A DNA stretch of 64,000 bases. Source: Stercorarius parasiticus. Taxonomy: Eukaryota; Chordata; Aves; Charadriiformes; Stercorariidae. Made by a program: the position numbers and the translations under genes. Positions within the stretch are counted from its first letter, which is position 1. Every line of letters starts with the position of its first letter. The stretch is taken from NCBI GenBank assembly GCA_013396915.1, contig VWZL01000719.1, forward strand, positions 133,445-197,444. The letters are read 5' to 3'. Below are positions 10,301 to 23,723 of this stretch, in pieces. The notes beneath the pieces are model-generated. The model was not told the DNA's origin. It made no database searches and saw nothing but the letters and a program-made list of their open reading frames with translations.

Positions 10301-13300
10301 TCCATTTGCATTTCTGTGGTGTTCTGTCACTGGGAAAATCATTGAGTTCGCATTTGGTGAAGTGGTTTTAACTCCGAAAACTTAATAATTCTCCCTTTTC
10401 ATTTTTTTTTTTCTTAATATCTTAGCTGTCTCAGACACTGAACATGCAACCAATAAACAGAATTCTGTTTACTTTGACTTGGGGTAAGGAAGAAATATTA
10501 TTAATGTTGATCCTTCTAGAAAAGTGTTACATTTTGTTTGTGTTATTGAAGCCACCACTGTCCAAAACAAGGTAGATGCCATGAGCCCCTAGACGTTAAA
10601 TTCTACTATTTTAATGGTTTAATAATACCTAATGAAACTACAGCTCATATAAAAATATAGCTAAGTCACTCATGCAAGTTCCAAAGCAATTTATGTGAAA
10701 GGAGAATCACTGTACTCATCTTATTATATGACATCATAAAAATCAGTGAATTTAAAGGAGCTATTGACTGAATTTTCAGACAGAAAAATTGATCGCCAAA
10801 ATGCATGCAAATTACATTTCCTCCCCAGCACAAACTCACAAACTGTGTTTCTGCCTAAAAATTAATTACTACGAAACAAAGCCATTTTCAGAATACATGC
10901 TCTCAGTATTATGCTTACACACATTCTCTACAGATACACCTGAAGTGCCAAGATAGAGGTTAACTGAATATAGAACGTCAGCTTCTTCATTCTCCACTTT
11001 TCAACTTACATACAAACCCTACATATTATTTAATTCAAATTGACATTCTCTATAACACTGCCCTTCTCTGATCTCTGTTCTTTTTCTTCCAAATTTTGTC
11101 TTTGAAAAACTGAACATAAACTTTGAAAATAAGATAAACTTATTTTATGAGACTTTGGTTTTCAGTAATAGTAGTAGAAAATGTAAGAGAAAAAACCATG
11201 AATTTTTTTTTACCTAGAAGTGTCAACAGCAGTGGTAATGAGAAAATAGCACAGTGATAAACCCCTTCATTATATGAGCTCCTCAGCCCCGCTCCGCAGA
11301 TATCATCTGGGAAAAAAGAGAATCCAGAAAAAGTTAGATCTCAAAGTAATACATTTCAGTTACAATTTTAAGATACAAAATTTTACTGAAAACTGTAACC
11401 ACCCAATAAAATAGGGAAGAGCCAGAGAATCAAATTAAGAAAAAAGAAAGTGGTCATGTTATGCTAGTATGGAATTTAAGATTATGGGAAAAATAAATGA
11501 AGAAAAGCTCCTGTCTCTGAATTAATATTTTACTTCAAAGGATACTACTAAGTAGTCAGTCTGTTAGGAATAAAATTGCATTTATCTAACTTTATCTGAG
11601 AAACAGAATTTAAAAAAAAAATTATGGAAACCTTAAGATGAACAGAAGTTCTCTACAATCCATTTATTTTTTTTTTTTTACATTATTTCATCACAAATGC
11701 AAAATGACTGATACTATTAAAACTAAATTATCTTCATAAGTGTAAGGCATGTATATACATATGTATCTGCTGCAAGTACAAATTTATACATAAGCTAACA
11801 AATATATTTATCATTCTCCAATTGTTTTCTACTGTTTATCTCTCAGAGGAACCTGGCCTATTTATTTATTTCCAAATTGTTTGCAATTCTTATGTTTGAT
11901 GGCCCTCCTAGTTGCTCTGAAAAGGATTAAAGCTGATTGGGGTGTATTTTCGTGATTGTCAATCATGCTCACTAACCTTCTACTAGTGTCATTTCATCTC
12001 ATGGTCATTTACACCATTTCTTGTGCTAAGTAATAGACATATGCACAGTGAAAGGTTTAAAATCATGTTAAGCCTCCAATTAACAAAAAGTTTTGGTTGC
12101 CCAGTAATGTTGCAGCATTCACATGATTCAGGCTTCTGAAAACAGAGAAGTAATACCTCTCAAATCGAAACTACTTCAATGAAGCAAATACAGCAGAGAG
12201 GAAGAGCTAGTTTCCACTGTTGTCTTTATGAAGACATTGGATATATTGCAAAGCTATCATTGTGCTCCTCCCAGCCTTTTCTCATCTAAATAAACCTGGT
12301 TGTTCCTCAGAGATTATGTTTTCTCATCATTTTAGCATTTGTGATATCCTCTGTGAATGATTTATTTTGGCAGAAAACCAATCAGCCTTTTTTTGCAGAT
12401 TAGGAATGTGCTCAAGCCAGTGGCATAACTGGGGATTTTAGTTACATTACATTGTATACTGCTATGCATGACATAGAAACATTTTCATTAGTACTTGGAA
12501 TGGCAGATAAATTAAACTGTCCTTTCTGCTGTATCTAATTACTTACCATACTAGAATCTGGTGGGAGTCATTATATTATAGAAACATATTGAGATAAATA
12601 TATTATAAAATACACCACTGTTTGGCTTTAAGATGCAAACTGCACTCCTGAAGCCTTATTTTTCCTTCAGAGATTTGGGATCTTTGGCCAGATTCCTCTT
12701 CTTATTCTTCAGTTGTTTGTGCAGGTTTTCTCTTTCTGCAGGGAAAAAGAAGCAGCAGCCAGCACAAGGCAACTTGCCAGGTCTCTGCAGACCACAGTTG
12801 AGAACTGCAGTTATTTGTGCATCAGCCTTTGGTCATTCTAAAGTCTAATGTGAGCATCCAGCTCTGAGAATGCTTGATGCCTATACTACATCACATACCT
12901 TCTTGTTTTATATTTCCTCAGGAGTTTCTGGTTTTGTGGTTGTTTGTTAGTTGTGCTCTTGAGTGTCTAAACCTCATAGTTCCAAAGGAATCCTAACCAA
13001 AGGCACAACCATTTCAGGAAGAAAAAGAAAATCTAAAATCTAAGTTTTGAATGGTTTTAAGCTTTGTGATGCCTGACTGTGTTTTTTAATCTTTTAATAC
13101 TGCAAGTACTATAGGAATAAATGAGTAGAATATAATCCTGAGTTGGAGTGGTTTGAATAATAGCATAACAATTGTAGTCACTCAGCTGTTTTTTGTCATT
13201 TGGCTCGCAGAACCAACTCCGTGGTCATCCTTTTTATTTCCAGATGGAATAAAGTCATCCAATGCAGAGAAAAGAGAGGCAAAACATTAGTTTTATGTTC

Positions 13301-16032
13301 ATTACAAACTTTTCACTAAACTCTTTGAGAGAATATTGCTACCTCCACAAACAGACCTAAACTGTGGTTTAGCAATCAAATTATATTTTGTCTGCTGGTT
13401 CAATAGTAACAAAAGAATCTGTAGTGTTTGTATCTAGTGAACTGTCCATTGCTACTCCTCTTTCTTTGTATAGGTTTAATATGGTTTACATTCATTCACT
13501 CATATTTTCAATTGCATAATTGCAAAACTAAATAAAACGATTAGTAATGTTTGGATAGGTGTATGAATACATAGATGTACATGCTTTAATTATGTTTTTG
13601 TAAACTGTCCAAAAATAGAAGTTTCACAAAATATAGTTAATTCCTTCAATTACTATCATTATTTTGAAGAAAGGCTCCCTCAGAACTGTATTTAAATCAT
13701 TGCACTCTTCTATGTCAAATGTATGTATCTTTTTCTTCAGTCTACATTATCTTTTTTCTGGCTTTCTAAGTCCTTACAGAATAATAAAAATAAATATCAG
13801 TGGCCTAAGGAAATCCTCATTCAAAAATATCACACAAATTTGTATTCTAAAATTTTATTGTATAAGCTTAAACAGCTGCAATAATGCCCTGAGGAATATC
13901 TGGTCAAATTTATTTTTCCAACTTTTCATTTCAAGATTCCTTCACATTTATTTAAATTGTAAATTAATCTTTAATCTCACAATTTATTTATTTTCTTACA
14001 CGTGAGCCCTGTTGTCACTGAAGTATTATTGTTACAAAAATTGCTTTTTGGTACAGTCTGTTGAGTATAAGTAAATACAGATTTACTGTAGTCATATTAT
14101 CTGACTAACAATACATAGCTATATTCTAAAGACATTCTTTTTACTAGGAAGAGGATTATTTAACTATATAATAATATTTGGCTACTGCAACACATAATCG
14201 TTCATGCATAAAATGTTTGAAAGCTTACCTAAAACAATCTTTAACATTTCTGTTGCACCTTTGAATAAATGATCAACACTGCAGAAATTCTTAGGCATTT
14301 TCTGGCAATAAAATACAAATATACTCATTACATACATATTTCTTAACAAGAATGAAGTGGAAAAATAAAATTGAACACCAGGTGAAACTTCAACTGTGTT
14401 TTAACAACCGACTGCTGCTATTTTACTAGTTTTTTAGTTCATTACCATGGATGCAATCTATATGTTTTTGTTTTATAATCTTTTTTTTTTATAATCTTTT
14501 TTATTGCTTCTGGGCAATATATAGGCCTTATTTATGTTCACATGAAACTCAGTAAAGAGCAGGTATTGCAACCCTTATTTGTGAAGGACACAGCTATATT
14601 TGTAAGTGTTCTCATATGAATGAGCATCCATTAGCATCTGGATTTCCTAGTCAAGCATGAGCTTTGACAGCAATGACAATAAGACTGTATCCTGCCTATT
14701 AAAACTATTAATTTGCACATTGACTATCTGAATAATTTTTACTGTCTTGCTTTAACTAATGATGAATTTAAAAATAAACTTAAATTTTTAATAAATTCAA
14801 CAGCCTTAAAAACTAAGTAGAAGTTGGGAGGATATACCAAGATTTGTATCAACACAGATTTAGTTTTATATAAACATAAACAAGACAATCAAGACTTTAT
14901 TTTGCTTACTTTAGAATTAATCTGAATGTAATTGCTATTGAAATATGTGAAGGAATGCACATTGGCAATGCAGATTAAGGAAATCAAAACAAGGATTGCC
15001 TTTAAGCATATAGTTATGTATAAGCCTAAATTTTTCAGATTCTGCAGTTTAGATAGTGAAGGAACTGCTTAAAGCACCTAGAACAAAAAGAAAAATAATT
15101 TTTAAAATAAAAGAATAATAAATTTCAAAAATTAGATCTTATACACTAATAAAAAAAATTGCTTTCTAGAGTCTAATAAAAATAATAGTAATAAAAATTA
15201 AACTTGCATGTATGGTATCTTTTGAACTTCATTCTCCCGAACTGATGTACCTAATGTTATCTCTGAACATTAAAAAATGCATTTTTCCTGTTTCTATCAG
15301 CTAATTACACACATTTCCATTTAAAGTAAATAATCTCTGCAGGAAATAAAAGCATATGACTACCTAAAAGTTGGGATCTCTTGTCTTTTTCACAAATTGT
15401 TCCTATGGAAAATACAAATCCACTTTATTTATTTAAAAATTTCCATCTCTTAGAATCTACTTGCCTTAAATAACTGGGTTAACAATAGAACTTCTTTCCA
15501 GACCTTAAGCCTGTAAGAATTTAGTATAGCAATCCCAGTTCCATATCTAGTGGCACACCATAAAAACTCTACCACAGAACACCTTTCTTCATTTCTTCAT
15601 GGCTGTACAGGGCATTGAAGCTCTTGTAGATGCTAAGTTCTTAATAGTCTGAGAATCTTCTAATAACTTTCTGCAAAGAGTTAAAACTTGAATAAATACT
15701 AACAAGAGGATGAATTAAAAATTGAATAAAAAATAATTTTGTACATCCATGACATTTCTAGATATTCATTTCTCCTGACCGTGCAACTCTCATCCTGCAA
15801 ACATTGCTTCTAACTAACCTGTGAGAGCTAGGTAGTAAAAGCAAACTGTCATCAGTTAATGGAAAATAAAATTCCACTCAGCAAATATTCCATGCAGAAA
15901 TACATGCCTAAATAGATCCAGATATTGTTTGTTGTTTTGCTCTACAACGGTATATCTTAGCCTGGTTTTACATTACGTATTACAGACAGTTGAAGTCAAA
16001 AGCTGTTTTCATTGGTTCTAATATTCAGTATA
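7379..16032. other. Long AT-rich non-genic tract
   Basis: No gene, exon, LTR or CR1 recognised in about 8.6 kb. It contains a short TG run (about 8306-8321), an octamer motif ATGCAAAT at 10805-10812, a 13-bp palindrome at 11953-11965 and a duplicated TTTTATAATCTTTTTT string near 14471-14501. The longest open stretch (13664-14005, 113 codons) has the biased, hydrophobic composition of chance frames in AT-rich DNA. Confidence 0.5.
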
Positions 16033-16062
16033 TAATTAAAATGTGTGTGAAAATTTTAATTA
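16033..16062. repeat. Inverted repeat, 10-bp arms
   Basis: TAATTAAAAT (16033-16042), a 10-nt spacer, then its exact reverse complement ATTTTAATTA (16053-16062). In AT-rich DNA this can arise by chance, but both arms contain a TAATTA homeodomain core. Confidence 0.75.
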
Positions 16063-17006
16063 AAGTCAAATCAATTTCACAACTACACTTTTTGCCTAAA
16101 TCATTTAAGTTTGAATTAATTTCATCCATCTAAGGCGCCAGTCTAAGGTCTAGCTCATTAGATCTGAATGTAACCTTTCCATTCAACCCAAGGAAAAAAA
16201 CACTAAGTAGGCCAACTTGTCTTTGAGAAATGTCTATTTCTCCCCATGAGTGATGCAGAGAACAGCTGAAGTTAAACCATTTAAGTTTTCCTCATCTGAA
16301 TTTAGATGAGATAATACCATTTCCAGTAGCCTCAGTAACATACACTGAAATATGAGTTTAAAATCCTCTTAGTAGATGATGGTTAAGCAAAAAAGAATGG
16401 TGTTAAATGAGAAAAGGAAGAAAAAGTAAACTGCTGTTGTTAATCAACACAAGCTATTAAGATAGAATTAATCATACTTATTGACAAACTGTAAGCAATA
16501 AGGATATTTTAACCAACAGAAAATATGACCTGGAGCAGAGTCTTCTACAACCTCGTTCACGTTAAAAACCAAACAAAATTATCATTAAGTTATTGGAATT
16601 GTGCTATTCAGAATTGAAGAGCAAGGACCAAATTTTATGTAGCTTTTTGCAGATTTACAGCAAGATTAAAATCACCATGGCAACACTTCTCATATTAAAA
16701 AAAGTAGGATAATAGATCTCTATCTTTATTTTCTCAGAAAAAATGTTACTGTATTAAATCATCAATGATTACAACATCACGTTTTTGCCTTTATTAATAA
16801 TTACTAAATTACATATTTTGCATAAGATAAAAATCTTACAAAAGGTGTGACTGAAGTGTACTGCAAAACAATAGAAATAAACAAAGTCCTGATTGCTTTC
16901 TCTGTCATCTAAACATTCCCATTACTTAAAATTCCATCAATATTATTCATCTATTATATTCTGACCAATTTATTTATGTGGAGTAGTACTTTCCTCCTTT
17001 AGGAGG

Positions 17007-17105
17007 AAACATTTCCTTTGCCATCAGTATTTAGAGCTGTCTTGTTGATAATATAATAATTCCTAATTACAAGCTTCTGGACAGTTTTTATATTCCCTTT
17101 GACTT
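17007..17105 (+). repeat. Local 99-bp duplicate, copy 1
   Basis: Begins AAACATTTCCTTTGCCATCA. It aligns without gaps to 18573-18671 with about four to five mismatches by eye. Flanking sequence on both sides differs. It does not resemble the CR1 or LTR families seen elsewhere in the window. Confidence 0.92.
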
Positions 17106-18572
17106 TCCTTAACTTCAGAGGCGATCACTCACTGAGCCTGGTAAACAAGGCTATCAGAATATTAGTGCTTATCATTGAGTGAGTTCATGTTTAATTACCA
17201 TTAAAGTGGAATCCTCACTATATTCTCATGATTGAGATAGCATTGGGTAGTAATTCTTGCCAGTCTTGCTGGCTCTGTCCCTTTCTTTCTTACATTTTTC
17301 TTGTGTCAGCATTCCCTTACTGGAAATAAAGACCTCATTTACCTCTAAAATATCCAGAACAGTGAAGATTTTCTTACAGGTTGAATTCCTTTTCCAGGAA
17401 TCTTACTCATAAGTGTGTGTGGAACGTAGTCTGATCTATGTTTTTAGATCTAATAATTATGCTTGGAACTTAATAAATTTTGGAATTTTTTTTTTAAATG
17501 GAAAATGTTGGAAAATCTCATATCATCTTGGTAGCTGATCTCACAATGAATCATTATATATGAGATATGACTCCACAAACTAGAATTAAGAAATAGATAA
17601 TTTCTTGTAGGGGTCTACTTCATGGAAGTGCAAATAATTCCATTAATACTTAATAGTTAATAAATAATAATTAATAAATAAAAAACTTGTACCTTATTTT
17701 GTACTTTTTCATTATTTTTCTTATCCAATGTTCGCTTTCCTCCTTGTTGATCCTCTTGCTTGAGTTTTCCAAGATTTTTTTAAGTAGCTCATAACACAAA
17801 CAATAAAAGAGTTACTGCTGGGGGAGCACATCTCAGCCTATGTTCCTTGCAGGTGGTTACTGCTTATGTGACTACTGTCACATAGTTATCCCATTTTTTT
17901 AATCTACGTAACACAATTCATCTGCTCACTGATGACATCATTCTCTTTTCATTTGTTTAAATCTTTTTTCTATATCATTTCTTCTTACAAATGACACTGA
18001 GTGGTTCTCACTCAAAAGTAAAGATCAAAACAATGAACTTCTTTGAAAATAAGTTTTATATATTAGCAACTCTAAATAAAAAGCTTAAATATACTACCAG
18101 ATTTCATGTGTATCACAAACTGTATCACTCTTTAGAATTACAACACATCGTAGCCTCCTCCTCATTGTTTTCCAGCATTAAGAGGTTTTCCTTTTATTTG
18201 CTTCTACGTTCTGCAATGGACCTTTGCCAAAGTACTGATGAAACCTAGGTATTATCATGGTTGCACAGTGAGTTTATAACAACTCAGTGTCTCTTTTCCT
18301 CATATATGAGAATAGCTGTCATAGTTCTTATTTACCAGGGCTAGAATTTCAATGCAATTAAAATGCTCAGGGCCACCCCTCCAAGTACAATGCTTGTCAG
18401 AGTGTGATAAAACTCTGTTCTTTTTTTAGTTCTCTGTCTCTTCTGTCCTTAAAATAAGTAAAAGGTTAATTTTTTCCCTTTCCCCAAAAATGTACTATAT
18501 GAACAGTATAGATCTTGCAAATCTCAAATTCCAGATGACCATTTTGTCAATGTTCATTACATATTCATAGCC
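17106..18572. other. AT-rich non-genic DNA between the 99-bp duplicates
   Basis: No gene recognised. An AT-only TAAT-type run lies at about 17643-17687. An 85-codon open stretch at 17991-18248 has no recognisable domain. Confidence 0.5.
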
Positions 18573-18671
18573 AAACATTTCCTTTGCCATCAATATTTAG
18601 AGCTGTCTTGTTGTTAATATAATAATTCCTAATTACAAGCTTCTGGACAGTTTTTATATTCTCTTTAACTT
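18573..18671 (+). repeat. Local 99-bp duplicate, copy 2
   Basis: Same orientation as 17007-17105 and 1,566 bp downstream. High identity with unrelated flanks points to a recent local duplication, or to two insertions of one undescribed short repeat. Confidence 0.92.
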
Positions 18672-21600
18672 CTGATTATTCACTGTCATACCAAATGTGA
18701 AATATTCTGATCCAACTTCCTTTTTGTGAGGATAGTTCACCAAGTCATTTTAATCTCAAATTTTATTGTAAATAATGTTTGAATTTTCTTTCTAGATATA
18801 TACCAAATATTTCTTTAATATCTGGTTTAGAAACATATTTACATTTCGTCTTTGCAATCACTCTACACTCATACTGTTTTTCAGTCATTCTTATGTCTTA
18901 AATTTTTATACTAGTTTCCTAATCTCACTAGCTCCATGTTGCTGTGTTACTTTATACTATACAGTAGCATTTGGTAGCTTTTATGGCTTGGGACAGGAGC
19001 CAAGAACACAGGGGGATCCCTTTTTGTATTATCTTTCAGTGTTATTACAGACAAGCAAAGAAAGCCCAGTTCTAATTGTAATAGGTACTGTAAAGGACTC
19101 AAGGTAAAGAAAAGCTCTAAGAAACAACTAATAATAAAAGAAGATAGATGAGGTTAAAAACAGTGCGGAAGCTAAATCAAGACATACAGGTAGGTATAAG
19201 CTTCAATGATTAGAACTAGAAATAGAAGCCATCTCCTTTTAGCTGTTAAGAAATTGAAGAATTCTTCTTTTGAAGGAAAATTTAAAGTTCGTGGATTGAC
19301 AGCTGTCACTGTGTTGGGGGTTGAATGCCAAAGAAAATACAAACTAATTGTCTGGGTTTTGCTGCTGAGAAAACAAAGGATAGATGAGTAAGATCATGAA
19401 AATCAAGACATTAAATAAAATTGTTATTAACATAGGACATTTGGAACACTCTGGAAACAGTTAAATATATTTCATGATCTGTTGTAAGCTAGGAAACAGT
19501 CATAGCAGTGAAGCAGTCATAGTAGTTCTTCATAATGAAGAATAAGAAAAAATATTTCTGTCATATCAGAACCAGAATTACTCAGGTAACAGAAGCAATG
19601 CTTGGTAGAAACACTTATATAAAATAAATAAAATCCTACCTAATTAAAATATGTGAAAAACTACTTAAAAATTGAAACAGATGGTGTGAAGAGAGGAGGA
19701 AACCAAAAGGAAGAAAAATGAAAAGATCAGTAAGGTTGAAAAAACAAGAAACACATTCAATGGTCCTCATGTGTTCTTTTCTTTTCTGTTTCATAAAGGC
19801 AACTGCCTTTTTTAAACCATCACAAATCCACAAGCAAGCAGGGCACAAATGTTAAAAATAACTCACTTCTTATGATTTAGCCATACATATACAGTAGGAA
19901 AGTTAGCAGAGGGATGTCTGCAAGTAAGAAAGGAAGTGGGTGGTGGGAAAATAGAAAAGGAAGAGCTGGTGCTGAGCAAGACCAGGATGAACAATTCTTG
20001 GTAAAAGGGGTATCAGTGGGAAAGAGTGAAGTTTGCTGAAGGTAGTTTTTAACAGCTGAAAAAATTGGCAGATCGGCACAACTGAGAATGTATGTGGAAC
20101 TACGCAGCCTGAGATGCTTTACATATTCTAATATTCACATAAATATTTTTGTTATGAAGTATATTGCTACCTCAAATATTCTGTGCTGAAATATTTCCAG
20201 TTTATTTGTCAGAACTGTGTAATCATTTTGGCAAATAATAGAGCTCAGTGTCTAATGATGACAGCAATCTGTCATCATTAGGATTTCACAGCGTGGAAGA
20301 ATATACTTTACAATCTGTTTTTCTCAATCGCTTCATATTCTCTACTTTACTACACAGAACATTCTTTGGCACCATCCATTCACTGTTAAAAACCATGTGC
20401 AAAAACGTTGTTCCTGTTAAAAAGCTAATTACAGCACCTCAAAAGCAGATAGAAAATGAAAAAAATCTGTCCATTCACATTCCTTCAGACTTGGAATTGG
20501 TAGTTTAAAACAGCAGATTAGGTTTATTGTTTGTACTTTATTGAAAATACAGGTCTATTATTAGAACAACATGTTATTTGTTAAGTACATTAGCAAATTG
20601 GGAGATTATCATGGTAATTGTAAAGAAAGCATTTCACTTTTTCCTCCTAATCTGTTAGTTTTCTGTTATGTTTTCAGTTTAAAATGAAGTGTCAAAACTT
20701 CTGTGTTTAACCCTGATCTGAGTACTACAAGTTTGTAGATACGTTCTCTGTTTCTAGCTACAATTGTTTTCCAAATAGTGTAGAAGAGAATTCAGCTGCT
20801 AACGCAGTATTTCCGGGTTCCCAGCAGTCTGCTAAAGCTGTGAAAAGGTTGGCTTTTTCTTGAAAAAGAACCCAAGCAAAGCGTCAGTTTATATATTTCA
20901 GATCAGCTGCACTTTGTGTACATGGGCCTTTCTGTGCATGTGAGATCCATCAGACCTAATGTGTCATTGTAGATCAGCTATAGAATTTATACCCAGAAAA
21001 TCTCTTCTATTTGATATAATGAAGTGCCTGCACATAAACTTGTTTTGTTCAGTCACCATTTCTACAGTGCAGGAACAAACCCTTCTGTTTTGGGATTTTC
21101 CCTCTCTCTTCATTTCATTGAGTAAAATAACTAACTCTAATCTGGATTAGCAGGAATCTTTTTGGAAAGTTTTGACATGGATTTATAAAGGCCACTTTAT
21201 AATTCTTCTAATACTAACTCTACATTTATTAACAAACTCAGACACTGTTCAACATAATTAAAAAGGATATTTTATTAAAAAAAAAAAAGAAAAAATCAAT
21301 TTCTTAAAGCTGGTTAAAAGCTTGCTAAAGATTTACCTGTCCCAATAAAATACAGGTTCTTAAATAAACAACAAAAATTAAGTCATAATTTTTTTTGCAT
21401 AATTGTCATCTCATGCACTATGACTAGTTTAATACCTTACAGTCTTTCATTTGCCAGTGCACATCCAGCTTCTGCCAAGCAGCTCTCAGACTGCTAACAA
21501 CAGTTCGTTGTCTTAGTGATATGAACCTATTAGGATACCCTAACCATAGCTAAAACAATGTAATTGACAGGACTGTTACTCTGTTATATATGTATTTTTT

Positions 21601-23718
21601 TCCTGTTCTGACTTCTATCAGCTACTTACAGAGTTGCAAAAGCTAGACAAGAAATGGATAGCAGAAGAATTGCTTTAAGAACGTTGTGCTTAAAAATATT
21701 CTGCAATCTATGTAAAAGCATAGCTTAAATAAAAAGAAAATGTTAAACAAAATTAAAATCTCTTTTACTCTCTTACAAGCTGCTGTGGTTTCTGCATACC
21801 TTTCTGGTTTTTTCTGTTTTTCTTTATATGAAAAAATAGATAGGTCACGTCTATTCTTACTTAACGCTCTATATAAATAGGTAGGTGTTGATTCTGAAAT
21901 GTGTAGTGACATTGGTACCGACAGTAGAAGTGTTCAGTTTTCGTTCTGTTTTTTTAATGGATTATACAAAATACTTGATATTTGCAATGAAGCTTCTGGA
22001 AATAGTAAGATGGATCACTGTTTCTTTTAACTCTGTCATAACAACTAGGAAGAACTGCATTATCATGGTGCTTGTTAGTAAGCATGGGGATGAAAAAACC
22101 AAAATGTGACACAATATTAATGTAGGCTTTTAAGATTTTTAACATTCCATATATAAGCAAGCTGACAGCCATAGGATCTTCTTCTATACAATTATCTTTA
22201 CAAGGTTACAATGCAAATCTTAAATGACGGAGTATTTTTCCATCAAAATACTTACAAACAGTAGGCAAGAGCTGAATTGACCTTGAAAGCCTGAAATATG
22301 TATATAAGCATATGTTTATGCTTGTGGACATTTACAAAAATTATGGTTTTGGTCTTCTTAAAATATGTTTCGGCATCAGATGTTACCCAACACTTTTGAC
22401 TAATTGCTTTTCAGAGGCAGATTACAGATGCTGTACAGAACACCTTTTCCACAAGAAGTATGCATGTTCTTAAACACAATTATAATTTTCCTGTAAAATG
22501 AGAGATTCTGGGCTAATCATCTTGCTTCCTCAAAAATCAGGCCTTCAAGAAGAATCAAATTTGAACCCAGGTGAATGTTTCAACCACTGAATAGAAGTCT
22601 TTGTGCTCTTGTTCCCTTTCTGTGTTTAATGGAACACTGGAAGTTTAATTCAGTGAATTTGGCAATGAGTGCAGGAAGCTCCTTTTTCCTGATACTCTGA
22701 GGTAGTAGAGGTAGTAGGAGAATCTTAATCTTAAATCTTAACCAATTCTTAAAACGCCTTGCTCCAGAAAAGAGATAGCTGGACTAACTTGTCTATACTT
22801 AAGCTAAAATCATTTGCTTTTTGAAGGAAGATACTGTCTATTTTCTCCTTTAGGAAAGTACAGACAGCGTGGGGGTTTTCTTGCTCTCTTCTTTATGTGC
22901 TTGCTTAGTAAAGTACTATCAATGAATGTCATAATTCATTCCAAATTCCATATCCAAGAAAACCCTACTTTGTCAGCATGAAAGCCCTTCTCCATCAATA
23001 AAAAAAAGAAAAAAAAAGAAAAACATCACAACAGAAAAATTGTTCCTCTTTGTTTTATCCAAAACTTCATTAATTAGTACACTGACAGAAGATACAGGTT
23101 TATTTTCTCTGTGTTTGAAAATATTGAACTCATAATTTATCTCCCAAAACACTAGTCTAGCTGTCTAGTTATCTAGTCTACAGACTACCTTCCATAAATT
23201 AGTGATCTATCTGACTAGTCACACCCAAAAGGGAATATATAAATCAGTGGGTTAGAGTGCTAACATTAACGGAGAAAAGTCCTGAGTTTAGTCATTGTTA
23301 TTAGAATTAGTTACAAAATGTAGAAATATTCCAGGCAGCATTTTTAACATGGAAGTGAGGAAGGTTTTCATGCAAAAGACTCCTCTTGTAGTTTGGAAAC
23401 TTATGTATTTAATAAGACAAATTCCCTAAGGCAAAAAAGGGAAGTGAATTTTCATCTCTTAATGTCATGAAAAGGAACCTAAATTGTCTATATCTGGGAC
23501 ATATGATGGCCAGCAATGATTGCAGGCATCTGTTTTCAGACTATATACTAGTAATTCTGTTATTTTGGGAAAGGCATGCAAATTCTTATTTCATGCAACA
23601 TGTTCTCTGCTACCTTATTAACTAGCCATATGTATATTTTGGGTTCTGCTTCAAAGTGCCTAGAGACTTAATTCTCTGGATACAGCTAATGTTTAATGTC
23701 TAGCCTTTAGGTGTGTGT
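18672..23718. other. AT-rich non-genic tract
   Basis: No gene recognised. It includes the hairpin at 20252-20281 (separate entry), poly-A runs near 21279-21296 and a period-10 A-tract stretch (A8 G A9 G) near 23000-23023. A cluster of TCTAGT strings lies near 23152-23190. Open frames of 60-89 codons on both strands show no domain. Confidence 0.5.
20252..20281. repeat. Perfect hairpin, 13-bp arms, 4-nt loop
   Basis: CTAATGATGACAG (20252-20264), loop CAAT, then the exact reverse complement (20269-20281). The arms include TGACAG, the core bound by MEIS/TGIF-class factors, and TAATGA, a homeodomain-like core. A perfect 13-bp arm with a tetraloop is unlikely by chance at any one place, though a 64-kb window offers many trials. 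Confidence 0.9.
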
Positions 23719-23723
23719 GACTG

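Noticed and set aside
13664..14005. 113-codon plus open frame
   Set aside because: Its Phe/Leu/Ile/Asn/Ser-rich make-up is what AT-rich noncoding DNA gives; no motif, no splice context.
23152..23190. Clustered TCTAGT strings resembling a direct-repeat array
   Set aside because: Units are only about six bases with irregular spacing; there are no regular spacers, so not CRISPR and probably chance.
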